Positions 34,501 to 44,300 of a stretch of 64,000 nt of DNA are shown in pieces. This DNA is from Branchiostoma floridae. Its lineage: Eukaryota > Chordata > Leptocardii > Amphioxiformes > Branchiostomatidae. Both the position numbers and the translations under genes were made by a program. The DNA lies in NCBI RefSeq assembly GCF_000003815.2, contig NC_049981.1:22323817-22387816 (forward strand), read 5' to 3'. The notes under the pieces were generated by a model. That model was not told the origin of the DNA and did not search any database. It saw nothing but the letters and a program-made list of their open reading frames with translations. The stretch's first letter is position 1. Every line of letters begins with the position of its first letter.

Positions 34501-35569
34501 CGCCGTACTTTTTAGTTGACATAATAGTCTATAAGCGAACATTTCGTCCTTGGTTAAACATACACATTCACAGTTTAGTTCAAGGGTACTTACGAGAGAT
34601 TTGCGCATATAACGTTATTTTTGTATAGTGAACGTTCTAAAAGAAAAACGTACTCCATTCTCTACATAATTATTAGTCTCTTTTTCAACGTCAATTGTCG
34701 CATGCATGTGTAGTTGCAATCAGAATTCGGTCACGAACTTACAAATAAACATTGTATATAGAAATGTTCACACTATAGAATCTTTGCAAACAGCAGCAAG
34801 CAGCCGCCTTGTTAACTTATAACTACATTTTGTATCTTAAGGTTGGTTCACACGTGCGTATATATTCCGTGTGGTGTTCTTAGCGTCTACCAGGCTCCAC
34901 AGGTCGTTAGAAAAATAGTAGAAATTTCAGCGATCTGTGGGGCCTCGTAGAGGCTAAGACATCCGTACGGACCTCACACGGACTTGAAAATATATGCGCG
35001 TGTGAAACCACTTTTATAAATTGGGGTGCGCCTAGCATTCGTCAGAAACGCGTCATGCATGTGGTCGGTGTGTCCGGAACACGGTCGGCATATGCAGTGC
35101 GCATGCCGTAAGTTTAAGAAAAAATGTTGCGTACCACATACGCCAATCACCATTTACAAAAAAAGCTTCCCCTTAAGTATAAAACCCCGTATCTTCTTAA
35201 ATTCAAGTCATTTACAATATTTCAGCTTCAGTTTTTACTCCTTAATTTTTTTTGGAACTGCTCTTTTATCCTTTTCCCGTCACCATATACATCTTGAAAA
35301 CAGGTTTATGGTATAATTTCCCCTCGCTTTCACCCTGTTGTAGACTTCAAACCAACATGAACTTAAGCGTGTATGAAAGAGCAAAAACTCTTATTTTCTG
35401 TCTTTCTCGTCTTTAGAGAGAAAGGTTACCCTTAGCGAAAATTCTAGTAAATAAAAATACTGGTTATGAAAAATTCCTTACCTGAACCTTGCGACAAGAC
35501 GCCAGACAGAAGGCCCAGCAGTACCACTGTAAAAGTGAAGCTTAACATCTCAAGTCTAGATCTAATCAT
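13225..35569 (-). CDS. CEMIP: CEMIP-like secreted hyaluronan-binding / hyaluronidase protein (25 exons, 1277 aa)
   Basis: Exons (-): 35569-35482, 31537-31400, 31010-30733, 30513-30230, 29776-29706, 29501-29409, 29020-28829, 28204-28035, 27570-27361, 26229-26027, 25232-25163, 24934-24806, 24292-24207, 23737-23606, 22970-22935, 22500-22348, 21938-21758, 21290-21072, 20443-20226, 18922-18743, 18404-18182, 17537-17439, 17057-16897, 16293-16193, 13343-13225. Phases agree throughout and the total is 3834 bases. Domains: signal peptide (1-27), G8 domain (about 40-165; GCPDADPTLTPWNPGHDE), GG/FAM3-like domain (about 168-290), parallel beta-helix region (about 430-840; HMGQQVLARYPVHFHLAGDV, then WVRGGDIWLDKC), second GG domain (about 1120-1277; NSIVLVATSDEPS ... 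FAMVGFKG). Human CEMIP is about 1360 aa. There is no membrane anchor, unlike CEMIP2/TMEM2. Known family role: hyaluronan binding and depolymerisation. Orthology to CEMIP versus a lineage-specific paralogue is not settled. The last intron uses a GC donor. Confidence 0.93.
13430..14230. repeat. Repeat with CTTT microsatellite and about 150 bp tandem units (family G), in last CEMIP intron
   Basis: A small palindrome (ttcagccataccataggtat, then ggtgaaat) is followed by (CTTT)n at 13508-13551. Three to four diverged units follow, marked by 'tgacctgaaatttggtac' and 'cttttggctcctgtaccttg'. A related piece lies at about 57365-57560. Confidence 0.7.
14355..15065. repeat. Tandem repeat, about 115 bp unit
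   Basis: At least five diverged units share 'ctggaagagtccattcttgc', 'acggagggggattttttcaa' and 'tttttggactggtctat'. It lies in the last intron of the CEMIP-like gene. No coding role is apparent. Confidence 0.7.
15352..16134. mobile_element. piggyBac-like non-autonomous element (TTAA TSD)
   Basis: The element is bounded by TTAA on both sides (15352-15355 and 16131-16134), with inverted ends CCCTATTCAGACCGGGC and GTCCGAATAGGG. A G-run near the left end (ggggggggg) is mirrored by a C-run near the right end. The interior has several TGACGTCA-like motifs and no transposase frame. TTAA duplication with a CCCT start is the piggyBac hallmark. Confidence 0.75.
17822..17995. mobile_element. MITE, family A, with 9 bp TSD
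   Basis: Ends are TAATCTACAAGCAGATCC and GGATCTGCTTGGAGATTA. Flanks are GGTCATTCA (17813-17821) and GGCCATTCA (17996-18004), a 9 bp duplication with one mismatch. It lies in an intron of the CEMIP-like gene. Confidence 0.85.
18482..18700. mobile_element. MITE with TIR aaggtggtatctcactgcac
   Basis: The left end 'aaggtggtatctcactgcac' is mirrored by 'gtgcagtgagataccacctt' at the right. It is about 219 bp, non-coding, within a CEMIP intron. Confidence 0.8.
19778..19991. mobile_element. MITE with TIR agggcgtggtcacatag
   Basis: The left end 'agggcgtggtcacatag' is mirrored by 'ctatgtgaccacgccct'. An inner pair 'tcgtacgatcg' and 'cgtacgacgatcg' extends the hairpin. It is non-coding, about 214 bp, in a CEMIP intron. 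Confidence 0.8.
20510..20556. mobile_element. Family A MITE fragment
   Basis: Only the left arm survives (aatctccaagcagatcctac, then ggtagcataaaatag). It lies amid three local copies of 'aggtaaaaagtaaaa' (about 20451, 20557, 20650). Confidence 0.7.
21453..21618. mobile_element. MITE, family B
   Basis: Ends 'agcctgggtaccacccgggt' and 'gctgacacccaggct', with an inner pair 'agtagtttgctc' and 'gagcgaactac'. Fuller relative at 48424-48802. Confidence 0.75.
21632..21688 (-). pseudogene. Duplicated fragment of CEMIP-like exon 17
   Basis: About 57 bases repeat the 3' end of the exon at 21938-21758, including its GTAAGG donor and adjoining intron bases (tccttacatcctcaaacttg, then gaggttgttcctcg). 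It has no acceptor or full frame of its own. It lies just downstream (in the - sense) of the true exon. Confidence 0.75.
21975..22185. repeat. Hairpin repeat related to the insertion at 58122-58370
   Basis: It shares 'gtcaggcatcttcctcagag', 'taactggagctcttcttctc' and 'gccggtgtaggtggcgcttt' with the 58 kb copy, and its right half mirrors the left (aagcgccatctacatcggct). Confidence 0.65.
22620..22774. mobile_element. MITE, family A (diverged)
   Basis: Arms 'agatccgacggtaacatata' and 'tatgccactggtaaatccgc', with the internal 'gccagaggagtgaagccggc' shared with 17822-17995. Confidence 0.75.
24295..24560. repeat. Dispersed repeat F fragment
   Basis: It shares 'acatgattacagcatgtcca', 'tctcgagttatgctgtttac' and an ACAGAC-rich tract with the other F copies. 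It flanks the CEMIP exon at 24292-24207. Confidence 0.6.
25690..25952. mobile_element. Long inverted repeat, GC-rich
   Basis: Outer arms around 'cctaccctgggagccagc' and 'gctcccagggtaggg', and an inner perfect arm 'gagtttaagcccgaatcggg'-type palindrome (gggagtttaagcccgattcg mirrored by cgggcttaaactccc). It is non-coding, in a CEMIP intron. Confidence 0.75.
26294..26505. mobile_element. Hairpin MITE, family C, with 9 bp TSD
   Basis: Ends TAGCCTCCATAGCAGGCTCT and AGAGCCTGCTATGGAGGCCA. The two arms of about 100 bp are nearly perfectly complementary. A perfect TSD, CACTGAACA, lies at 26285-26293 and 26506-26514. It is the longest of three copies. Confidence 0.9.
27163..27328. mobile_element. Hairpin MITE, family C, with 9 bp TSD
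   Basis: Same ends as the other two copies. A perfect TSD, GCTTTCAGC, lies at 27154-27162 and 27329-27337. It is inserted 33 bases from the donor of the CEMIP exon at 27570-27361. Confidence 0.9.
28250..28600. repeat. Minisatellite, family E
   Basis: Six or so units with 'gcgtaacacaccagcttctg' and 'tatctgtat' runs, as at 11855-12195. It lies in an intron of the CEMIP-like gene next to the exon at 28204-28035. Confidence 0.85.
29790..30115. repeat. Dispersed repeat F copy with GTCTGT tract
   Basis: Begins 'attaccttcatgaaaa', contains 'tgtctgtctgtacgtgtttt' twice and 'gatgatatt/aatgatattt' followed by 'gattttgggccacctggtg', all shared with the long copy at 45266-46333. Confidence 0.65.
31040..31345. 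repeat. Dispersed repeat F copy
   Basis: Contains 'acctttgccaagaagggtgt', 'ggcataactcgagaagctgt' and 'tggtagatagctctggg', matching other F copies. It adjoins the CEMIP exon at 31010-30733. Confidence 0.6.
31655..31880. repeat. Minisatellite, family E
   Basis: Four units with 'gtaacacaccagcttctgta' and 'gccggtataaccacccttca', in CEMIP intron 1. Confidence 0.85.
32472..32776. mobile_element. MITE, family D
   Basis: The left arm 'aggtgggttcacacgtgcgt' is mirrored by 'acgcacgtgtgaacccaccc', and 'ctagcctctaccaggctcc' by 'tggtagaggctaag'. CEMIP intron 1. Confidence 0.8.
32970..33271. mobile_element. MITE, family D
   Basis: 'ccaggttcacacgtgcgcat' and 'cgcatgtgtgaaccc' form the ends, with inner 'agtctctaccaggctccaca' mirrored by 'gagccaggtagaggct'. 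Confidence 0.8.
33323..34142. mobile_element. TIR element of about 820 bp
   Basis: Ends 'tatccgcctcacattaggcg' and 'tataatgtgaggcgggtata' are inverted. The interior is non-coding, with many GATCG-like words. A related left end lies at about 29640-29700 (ctcacattaggcg). Confidence 0.65.
34841..35013. mobile_element. MITE, family D (short copy)
   Basis: 'ggttggttcacacgtgcgta' mirrored by 'atgcgcgtgtgaaacca', with a short loop containing 'accaggctccacaggtcg'. Confidence 0.75.
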
Positions 35570-35598
35570 TTCTCTGGTAAATGTTGTTCGTTATTCAG

Positions 35599-35606
35599 TA
35601 TTTATA
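35599..35606 (-). promoter_or_regulatory. TATA box of the CEMIP-like gene
   Basis: TATAAATA on the - strand, about 30 bases before a start site near 35573. That would put the first ATG (35569) almost at the cap, so translation may begin at the second in-frame ATG (35548-35546). The second ATG gives the cleaner signal peptide MLSFTFTVVLLGLLSG. Confidence 0.5.
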
Positions 35607-36579
35607 CCTTCAGCAGCATTACCACACATGTTCGCAATGCTGTAGGAAGGGGCGTGTCTGGTTCGATCGGATGTGCTATTTGTAGAACTGAAGGATATTG
35701 TTTATTAGGTTTGCCTTAATTCACAGAAGGGAAACGTATTGTTTTTGCTCAGTTTCTTCATCTTCAAACAAATACAAGGTCAATGTCCCGGCCACTTGGC
35801 GTTCGATTACATCATGTAGCATTACAGGGCTTGGCGTATTGTACACTACAGTTTTTCGAGGGCTGCTAAATATATATATGAATGTGTTTGAGTGAGTAAG
35901 AATAAACATAGGTAGTTTGCTAGACCATGTGATGGTAAACATGGTGTGTTTGCAAATGTTACTTCTCTAGTAATTATATTTCTATCCTATCCAGCACTCA
36001 AGAAGCTTGAAAACAACATCCAATATCGACCTTCGTCTTCTCAGGCCATCCAAAAGTTCTAAACTAAGTTTTATTAGCATAATCTAAATGGTTTCATTAT
36101 TGCCTCTTACTAATTGTATACGCCGGTTGCAATTATCAAAGTTCTTTCCTTCTCCAGTAAGTGTTGTACGTCTAGTAAACATTGCTAGATGACTATTCAA
36201 TCTCCACAACTGGATAAAATTCACTTCCGGACGTTTCGAGTGACATCCATCACTCTTCTTCAGGACCAGCGTCTCTAGAATGAACTAGTAGAACACATCA
36301 ATACTACACATCTGAGTCAACAAATCACTAACCTGAAAATTTGCAATTTTCATAAACGTATTGCTAGATGACGTCCTTCACCCATGAGAGCGAAGCTTGT
36401 CGACAGCATTTAATTGCAGTTCTTTGAAGAATTACTAGGTGATGCTGTTGATCCATGAGTATAAACAAGCTATAGCAGAAGACCTTTCATTCATAACATA
36501 AGTTGTTCAGTGCGTGTTTCGTACCTTCCAATCCAATCAATGACCTGTCATTGGTAGGTAACACTATTCTTACCCAAAA

Positions 36580-36610
<31 letters not shown>

Positions 36611-36936
36611 TCACAAACACACACGCACATGTACACAAACACACACATATGTACACAAACACAAGCATACCAGTACATTCATATATGGTGGAAGGACAGG
36701 GTTGGGCTCATGCCCTAGACACAGTGTATAACATTGCACTACCCCTACGGACTTATATGGTCATGGGACTACCTCATGGAGATTGTTGTCCTATAATTGG
36801 CACTGTTAGAATACTACGAGAAATCTACAAGCGATTTTCAATGACATCTTGTAAGAGGATTGTATAGAACAAACATTAACTAGCATAATATTATGACAAA
36901 TAATTATAGTAGCAACAATCTACTTAAATCTATGTA
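35607..36936. other. Spacer between CEMIP-like gene and BLOC1S2 3' end
   Basis: No gene is seen. It contains repeat-like words (acttccggacgtttcgagtg, then acatccatcac at about 36226) and an (AC)n microsatellite at about 36575-36660. Confidence 0.55.
36575..36660. repeat. (AC)n microsatellite
   Basis: Interrupted CA dinucleotide run, about 85 bp. Confidence 0.9.
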
Positions 36937-36946
36937 TTTATTTATT
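36937..36946 (-). terminator. Candidate poly(A) signals of BLOC1S2
   Basis: Two overlapping AATAAA hexamers on the - strand about 610 bases after the stop codon at 37559. Confidence 0.45.
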
Positions 36947-37558
36947 ACTTTTTCATTATAGTGAAGGTATGCTGAAACAGGTGTTCCTTGTCATCATACT
37001 GACAAAATCATTACAAACTTATACAGCAAATATTTAATAGATTTTGATCCAAAAGATGTTAACAAGTACTCGTACAGGTCAATACAAACATAGAAACTTC
37101 GCTTAGTCTTAACATCAAATCATTTTATCAAATAGCAATTACAAAATCAAACAAAAACATCAACTGAAATGTAAATGAATCTTAAGTCCAACTTTGTATA
37201 AAATGCCTCCACAGAAAGAAGATCATTCCTTTATGTAGTATAGTTCACTTCCACATTAGCTTGACAAATGAAATATTCAGATCTTGTAGTAGCTTCAAAT
37301 CAAACTTTTAGACATTAAGTTTAAATAATGCATGACAACAATACTGGTAACAATCAAGAAAATAACAAATCATTTGCATACCTTGTAGCATATCCTGTGT
37401 CTTTGCTACACCAAGACTGTATTACATAGCACATTCTATGTAAAAAAATTTAGGCATACTCTTCATCAAATAACAATATTCAAGTCTACATGTAAGCAAC
37501 ATCCAGTTGGCTGGAATGATGATGTCCATGACTGACCAGCGGAGTGGTCAGCAAACTC

Positions 37559-40500
37559 TCATCTCTTCTCCAGCTGCTTGAACTTGGCTTCTGCGAGACA
37601 GATAAAAGTGACCTTGCTGAAACTATGCCTGCTTACATACACTTGGACATGCACATGTACATCACAGTTCACATGGCCTAGCAAAAAAGATGTGTTTATG
37701 ATTGCTGTCCTGAAAAATATTACTGTCAGTAGATAGGGATTGTCTAATTTTTTTTGTTTCATTTTTTTTAATCCTTAGATTTTTTTTAAAGTGAGCCAAC
37801 AAATACAGTTAGGCAATGTAAAATCTAAAATCATATTGTAATCATATTGGTATACATTATACTTTACCAGCAAAATTTGCCCTCAAAATGCAGGAAACAG
37901 TGTTTCAGAGTGTATAGATTTTAAAAATTTCTCCAGACCTCCCTAGGATCATTGCACCTTCCACGCTCGACAGGATTTCCATTTCCAAAATCCAGTCGAG
38001 GGAAAAAAATTCAGGCTGGCTAGAACACTGATGAGGTGTTGAACAAACCTAATCTCTTGGAGTACGCATCAAGTCTGTAGGCTGCCTGCTCCAGACTGGC
38101 CACACTGTCCTCGATCTGATCAATCTGGTCCAGGTACGGCTGCAGGCTGGCATCTGCAATATCAGGGTCATTGAAATAAGCACTGTCTGGTGTACTCACA
38201 ACTCTTATGTTGATATGTTTAATGTCTAGGAATATTAGCCACTCGCAAACATTGTATTTTAGCTAAATCCAGTAAGGCCTAGGACAAAACGTTGTGTTTC
38301 CTGTTTCAGTCCTGAAAAAATTAGGGTTGGTAGGTAGGGATTCCCTTTTTTAGGCTGGCTAAAAGTGTGGTGAGACATATCACAATGCAGTAAACTTAAA
38401 TGTATGAGGACACTTGTCTTTCAATCAATCAATCAATCAGCCGCGGGCATCAGGGGAGATGCATAGCGGCTGTAGACATGTCCCTCCAAGATGTTCTGTT
38501 TTCAATGTCAATCTTCAATTCTGTGCATAATAGATAAATCTATCTTTCATTATATAGGGCAAGCAGTGTTTTTACTTTAATAGGAAGTAGGCTGAATAAA
38601 AATTCTAACTGGCAGCTATGTGACTCCACTACCCACCCCCCAAAAAAGTCTAGGGTCGGCAGATTTTTCTAGGGTTAGGACTCACATTTCTCGTTGAGGT
38701 CCACCATGGCCTTGCTAACTCCAGCTGCCACACCCCTCATCTCAGCATACTTGGCAGCCGACACCTTGTTCATACTCTCCAGTAACTTGTAGTCATCGCA
38801 CACAACTGGGAATGGTACCATGAAACATCACATACTTCACACAGGTTATCATTACTGATTAAGTGTTTAACCCAGTACAGATCTACAAAGAATGATCTAA
38901 TAAAAATATTTCTTTTATCTATTGCTGTAACGTACAAAATATCTCTGTTATTGTAGCCCCTGCATTGAAAAAAAAAGTTGAATTCAACGAAATCTGAGTA
39001 GAGTTCTTCGGTGGGGTAGGAGATCTACGTATACTATCAATGTAGCATCAGCAATCCCTGAGGGATGCACACTGCAGGTATCCAGGTGTTCAAGATATTC
39101 TTGAGAAAGTCTTAAAGTTCACTTGATAACACTGTTTTGTAAAGGGTTAGTCTTGAAATTATGCGAGATGATGTTACTCTTCATCAAATAGTTCAGGTAC
39201 ATGTATATGCCCTCTCACAAAGATCAGAACGCATGTGCGGCAACAGGAATTCTAGGTTATATGTCAAAGGTAAAGGCCCAGAAAAAGAAAACAAAACCCG
39301 TCTGGACATTGTTATGCAAATCAAAACAATGGTCAAGTCAAGGACTGTTTTCTTTTTCCAGGCCCTACCCTTTGACATATTACCAAGAATTCCTGTTGCC
39401 GCACATACATTCTGATCTCTGTGAAACTGAAAGGGCTTATTTGGTACGTAGCACTACTTGACATTACTTAAAGAGGAAAGCACACAGTACCTGACAGCTC
39501 TCCATTCAGGTAGAGAGTCATCTTCTCAAACATGTCCCTGCACAGCCCCCTGAGCTCCTCAGGCTGGGTGCCGGCTGTGCTGTCCAGGGTAGCTGTGCCT
39601 GCTGTGCTGTCCAGGGTAGCCGCTCCTACTGAGCTGTTGGTGGTGGTACTGACCGTGTCCAGGGAGGGCTGGTGTTCATCCTGGTCTGGGGGTGCTTCTG
39701 GTGACATTGCCAGGTTTTAAAACAATATTTAGTAGTCTTTCTAATAATCTAAGGTCACTAACTCAGTTTGACAAACTACTCAACTGAAATGGTCAATGTT
39801 GGTTCTATCTATAAATGGGACATCAAAAGTCCGGCAGGGAGTCTAAAGTCCGGTATCTTTGTGTGTATTAAAGCCCTCTAACAAAGGTCATAGTGCATGA
39901 ACAGCAACAGGAATTCTAGGTAATAGGTCAAAGGTAAATGTCCAGAAATTGAATCAGTCCCAATGTCTTGACCATTGTTTTGATTTGCATAACAATGTCC
40001 AGGCATGTCTTGCTCTCTTTTTCGGGGCCTTTACCTTGACATATCATTTAAATTCCTGTCACTGCACATGCATTATGTCGGTTATGATCTCTGTGAAAGG
40101 GTTTATTCCTGGAAATAGTTGGACATGCACGCACTATGATCTCTGTTAGAGGGCTTATACACGTAAAGATACCGGAATTAAGACTCCCTGCCAGACTTTG
40201 GATCCCCCATTAATAGATGGAACCAACATTGGGTAACCCGGTTTACATTGTAGTTGATGATAACATTATGTTGAGCACATGTAGGATCATTTCATCCCCT
40301 GTACACGGCTCTTCACATGTTTTGTAAAATTAGTAGATCTTATGTACAGAAATGGCGCACTGTACTTGCTGCAAAATCACACCTTTACACATTACACCAA
40401 GGAGGTTTTAATAAATAACTAAACCGGATGCTAACGCTACATCTGCTTGGAGATTAGGTTATACACGAATGTGCAAAGCACCAGAGATGAAGTACCAAGG

Positions 40501-40979
40501 AGCAACAATCACATGAGAAGCACCTAGATGGAAATAGCACCTGGAGTCCACGTCTAGCGAAGAAATAGACGTAAAGCAAGGACAACAACAACAACAACAA
40601 CATTAAAGTTGAAAAAAAAAAAAAACAATCAAGAGAGGACAATACAAAATTGCTTAATACGCATTATGGTCACGGTTGCAGCGTGGCAAACACACATGAC
40701 GTAAATACAGAGACGTCTTTCCACCAAGCTAGGAACTTGGTGCAAGAATCTTTGCTTGAAGTTTGATGGGGGGGAGGAGGCGAAGGAGGGGGGGGGGCGA
40801 TATAATTTCCGTCTTTTCTTCCATGACAACAAGCCAAGCGGCGATTAATATCCAACATATGATCAGGAAAAACTATTCTTGAAGTTTTTACCGTTCGTAT
40901 CCGCGGTGTTCCCCGCATCTGGAGTTGTTTCTGCGTCTTCTTCCGTCGCAGCCGAAATTTTTCCGTCCTCATCCGCCAT
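37559..40979 (-). CDS. BLOC1S2: BLOC-1 complex subunit 2 (5 exons, 183 aa)
   Basis: Exons (-): 40979-40892, 39697-39491, 38805-38686, 38153-38049, 37590-37559. Phases match and the sum is 552 bases. The conserved core reads [58 protein letters not shown] and [20 protein letters not shown], ending QLEKR, as in animal BLOC1S2 (human 142 aa). Known role: coiled-coil subunit of BLOC-1 and BORC in lysosome-related organelle formation and lysosome positioning. The extra length is a poorly conserved acidic N-terminus with a small ATLDSTAGT repeat. Several in-frame ATGs lie upstream (to 40997); 40979 has A at -3 and G at +4. Intron 1 carries MITEs. Divergent from RNF181. Confidence 0.95.
39210..39430. 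mobile_element. Inverted-repeat element in BLOC1S2 intron 2
   Basis: 'atgtgcggcaacaggaattc' is mirrored by 'gaattcctgttgccgcacat', with 'caaaggtaaaggcc' inside. Same family as the interior of 39794-40230. Confidence 0.75.
39794..40230. mobile_element. Long TIR element in BLOC1S2 intron 1
   Basis: Outer ends 'caatgttggttctatctata' and 'tagatggaaccaacattg' are inverted, and the inner 'cggcagggagtctaaagtcc' mirrors 'gactccctgccagact'. It encloses a copy of the element at 39210-39430. Confidence 0.75.
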
Positions 40980-41338
40980 CATGATCATCATCATCATTTT
41001 CACCTTTGCCCCTAGTACCTTGCGTTTTTGTGCATGTTTGCTGTTTTCTTAACTAGTCTTCGAACCATTACATTAAAAGGTTGTTGTTAGAAGTCTATGT
41101 ATGACTTATTTCGTTATTTAAGCGGAAAATACTCACATTTCTTGAAAAGGTGATAACGTTAGGACCTAAGCCTACTCCTGAATGGAATATTCTATTGACC
41201 TTTGACACAAACCCGGAAGTGGTGGCAGATGACTTTACAAAACTGCACAAAAATACTTGCCTAACATTTCCAACCAGTTTCGCGTCATCTATCAATACAA
41301 GACTTCATTGTGACAAAGACGGCGACCTTGTTTACGGA
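40980..41338. promoter_or_regulatory. Divergent promoter region of BLOC1S2 and RNF181
   Basis: Only 359 bases separate the two start codons, on opposite strands. No repeats are seen inside, unlike the flanking introns. No TATA box is evident, as is usual for shared housekeeping promoters. Function is inferred from layout only. Confidence 0.6.
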
Positions 41339-44300
41339 ATGGCGTCATATTTTGACGAACACGACTGCGAGCCGACGGAAGGCAGCACTCCGTTTTCACA
41401 GGCCAACAACTTACTACTACAACTGGCAAGGTACGGTATAAGCCATAAGCAAGGGAGGGTACCGGTGAGGTGTATACACGTGTTATGCGCAAGAACAAAA
41501 AATAAAAAAAATGGCTATCTAGATTTCGTCCCTGTCTGACGAGTAGTCCACTCTACTCACTTGATAACAATTTTGATTAGTGCGCTTGATACAGAGTCCT
41601 CGGTTACAGTAGCTATGTCAGCTCCTTGGATGAGATTGAAAGCTCCTTGGTTTATAGCCTGGTCACTCGTAGGTACTTTATCTTTTCGCTTCCATTGGTG
41701 GTTACAATGGAGTATGGCATCAATGCGTATGGCATTCTGTCCCCAGCGCAACACGGCTTCAGGAAGGGTCTGTCCTGCGAGAGTCAGCTGGTGCTAACCC
41801 TCCAAGACCTGGCCAAGAACATGGACTAGAACAAACAGGTCGATGCCGCGGTGCTTGACTTTAGCAAAGCATTTGATACCGTGCGTCACCAACGTCTGCT
41901 GAGCAAGCTCGAGCACTATGGTATTTCTGGCCTCCTTCAGTCTTGGCTCAGGGCCTTTCTTATGGAGAGAACCCAGAGGGTTGTCTTTGACGGTGTGTAA
42001 CAGTGTCAAGATCACCTCTGGAGTTCCGCAGGGTACTGTGTTAGGCCCTCTGCTCTTCCTGCTCTATATTAACAACCTACCCGATTCCTTTGACTCACAT
42101 GTTCGACTATTTGCTGACGATTGCTTCATTCATCAAACCACCAGCAAGCCACATACACATGTAATACATAAACAAATTTGTAAGCCACAATGATCATTAT
42201 GAATGTTCTTCCCTTTACAGGATGCTGATGGAACAAGGACCAGAGCTTGAGTTGGACCTGACGAGGTAGGCAAATCTTGAAATAGTTGCAGTGATTTATT
42301 GTTTGCAGTTTGCTTTTTGCTAAGCCTCAGGGACGACTTCTATTATCCTGTTCACCATTTAAACTGTTCATGCTCAAATTTTCAACGGTAAAAGCTCCTA
42401 ACTTTGTGAACAGTTCATAACATTTCCTGACATATATTCTGTCTCAGGGTAACTGGGGCCGTTAACTTTTGACATATTAGTCAACATGCATCACACTAAT
42501 ATATGGCCTCCTTCGATCAATATTGACCATGGTAAAAATCCTAATTGATATCAGCCCTACAATGTCGACTGTGACTTAACATTCCTATACGAGACTGACA
42601 GTCTCTGCCACATAGGGCACATCTGTAGGCTGACTCAGGTCTGTTGCAGAGTTCTTTTCACAGGATCCACTTTTCTTCTGCCATGCACATCAGTCTGGTT
42701 TCTCCTGATCACACCACACATGCAGTTTAAACTGTTTACCTTGCTTATTGGGTAATACAGTAGAAGCTGCTTAATTGCACGGCCTATTTGCCAGGAAATT
42801 TCGTGCAATTATCCGGATGGTACAATAATGCAAAGCTATTGAGCTGGACCGCACCGGTTTGGCATTTTGGGGTTCCGTGCAGTTAAGTGTGCGTAAATCC
42901 GTTGTGCAATTAACTGGCTTATACTGTAATTGGATCATGTCATCCCTGCAGCCTAGCACCTGGGGAACGCCAGGCGCCACCTGCCTCTAAAGCAGCTGTG
43001 GAATCATTGAAAGCTGCTCAGATCTCACCCAGTCAAGCAGGTACAGCTACTTTTCCTTTATTTTTTCATTCATTCATTGAAATTCACATTTGTACCAGTA
43101 CCCCAAAGACTACAGCTGGAAAATCAAAGAATGTATGAAAGTATGTTATATGACTTAATGTATGCTTCACGGTTGAAATTTCTGTTGTGCAGCCAAGGGT
43201 GCCTGCTGAGTGGTGTCTTTTTTTTTAAATTATAAATTTCTCAGAGATTTACATTTGTGAAAGTACCTCAAAGATTATAGCTGGAAGATCAATGAAGCAT
43301 GTTACATGACTCAACATACTGCTTCACAGCTGATGTTTCTGTTGCACAGCGAAGGGTGCCAGCTGTCCTGTATGTCTTGCTGAGTTTGATGAATACGAGT
43401 TTGTGAAGGTGATGCCCTGCCAACACAAGTTCCACCCATCCTGTATTCTCCCCTGGTTGTCAAAGGTATTTTATCTTCAGCTCTCTTTATGGTTCAGGAA
43501 CTCTAATATGAATGATTTTTTAATAGTTGAACAGCTTTGAAAGTTTGACCCAACACAAGGGAAATACGATGAATCAAAAGTGTTGCGACAACGGAATCTA
43601 CCACCATAACAGTTCAGCGAGGGTTGATGCACCCTGATGAACTGTGACGGTGGTAGATTCCGTCTCCCTGCCACTTTTGATTCGCTCCTGACGTCATTTC
43701 AGACTTCCGGATTGTCAGAGCAGTGAATCAGTCATCTGATGAAGGTCATACGAGATCGACTGAAAATTCATGGTGTTTCCCGTGTAGGGTCAAAGCTTGG
43801 AACTGTTCAACTATGGATTCTACCAACACAGAAGAATCTTCATCCAATGAATGATTTTTCACATCAAGTAGAAACAAAAAGATATGTATCAGCAAAATAC
43901 TCCTAATTTACAGACCAAAGAATTGGCAAGTGACTATGCTTTGGACTTCTGTTAAAAATGAAAACCTGTCCATTCCAGACCAACTCCTGTCCAGTGTGCA
44001 GACATGAGCTGCCCACAGACGACCCAGAGTATGAAGAAGCCCGGAAGGAAAAGGTGAGTTAACTCTTGCTGTAGTCTGGTTTCTCATCCTTTTGTAGTTC
44101 TGGTTTGCTCCTCTGATTTGTTTTTATATTTTTGTTGAATATTCAAATGTGAAATTCCTGTTAATAGACAAGAATCAATTAAACTTAAACAGGTCCCGGA
44201 AATCCCAGGTGTTTTTGCTGCTATGTGTAATCCATTTCATATAAGGAAATGTGTTAGTTGACCCTAAAAAGGAGCTTTGTTACTCTGTTCCAGGAAAGAG

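Noticed and set aside
41150-41338. N-terminal extension of RNF181 to an ATG at 41150
   Set aside because: The family start [12 protein letters not shown] is at 41339; the upstream open stretch is probably 5' UTR.
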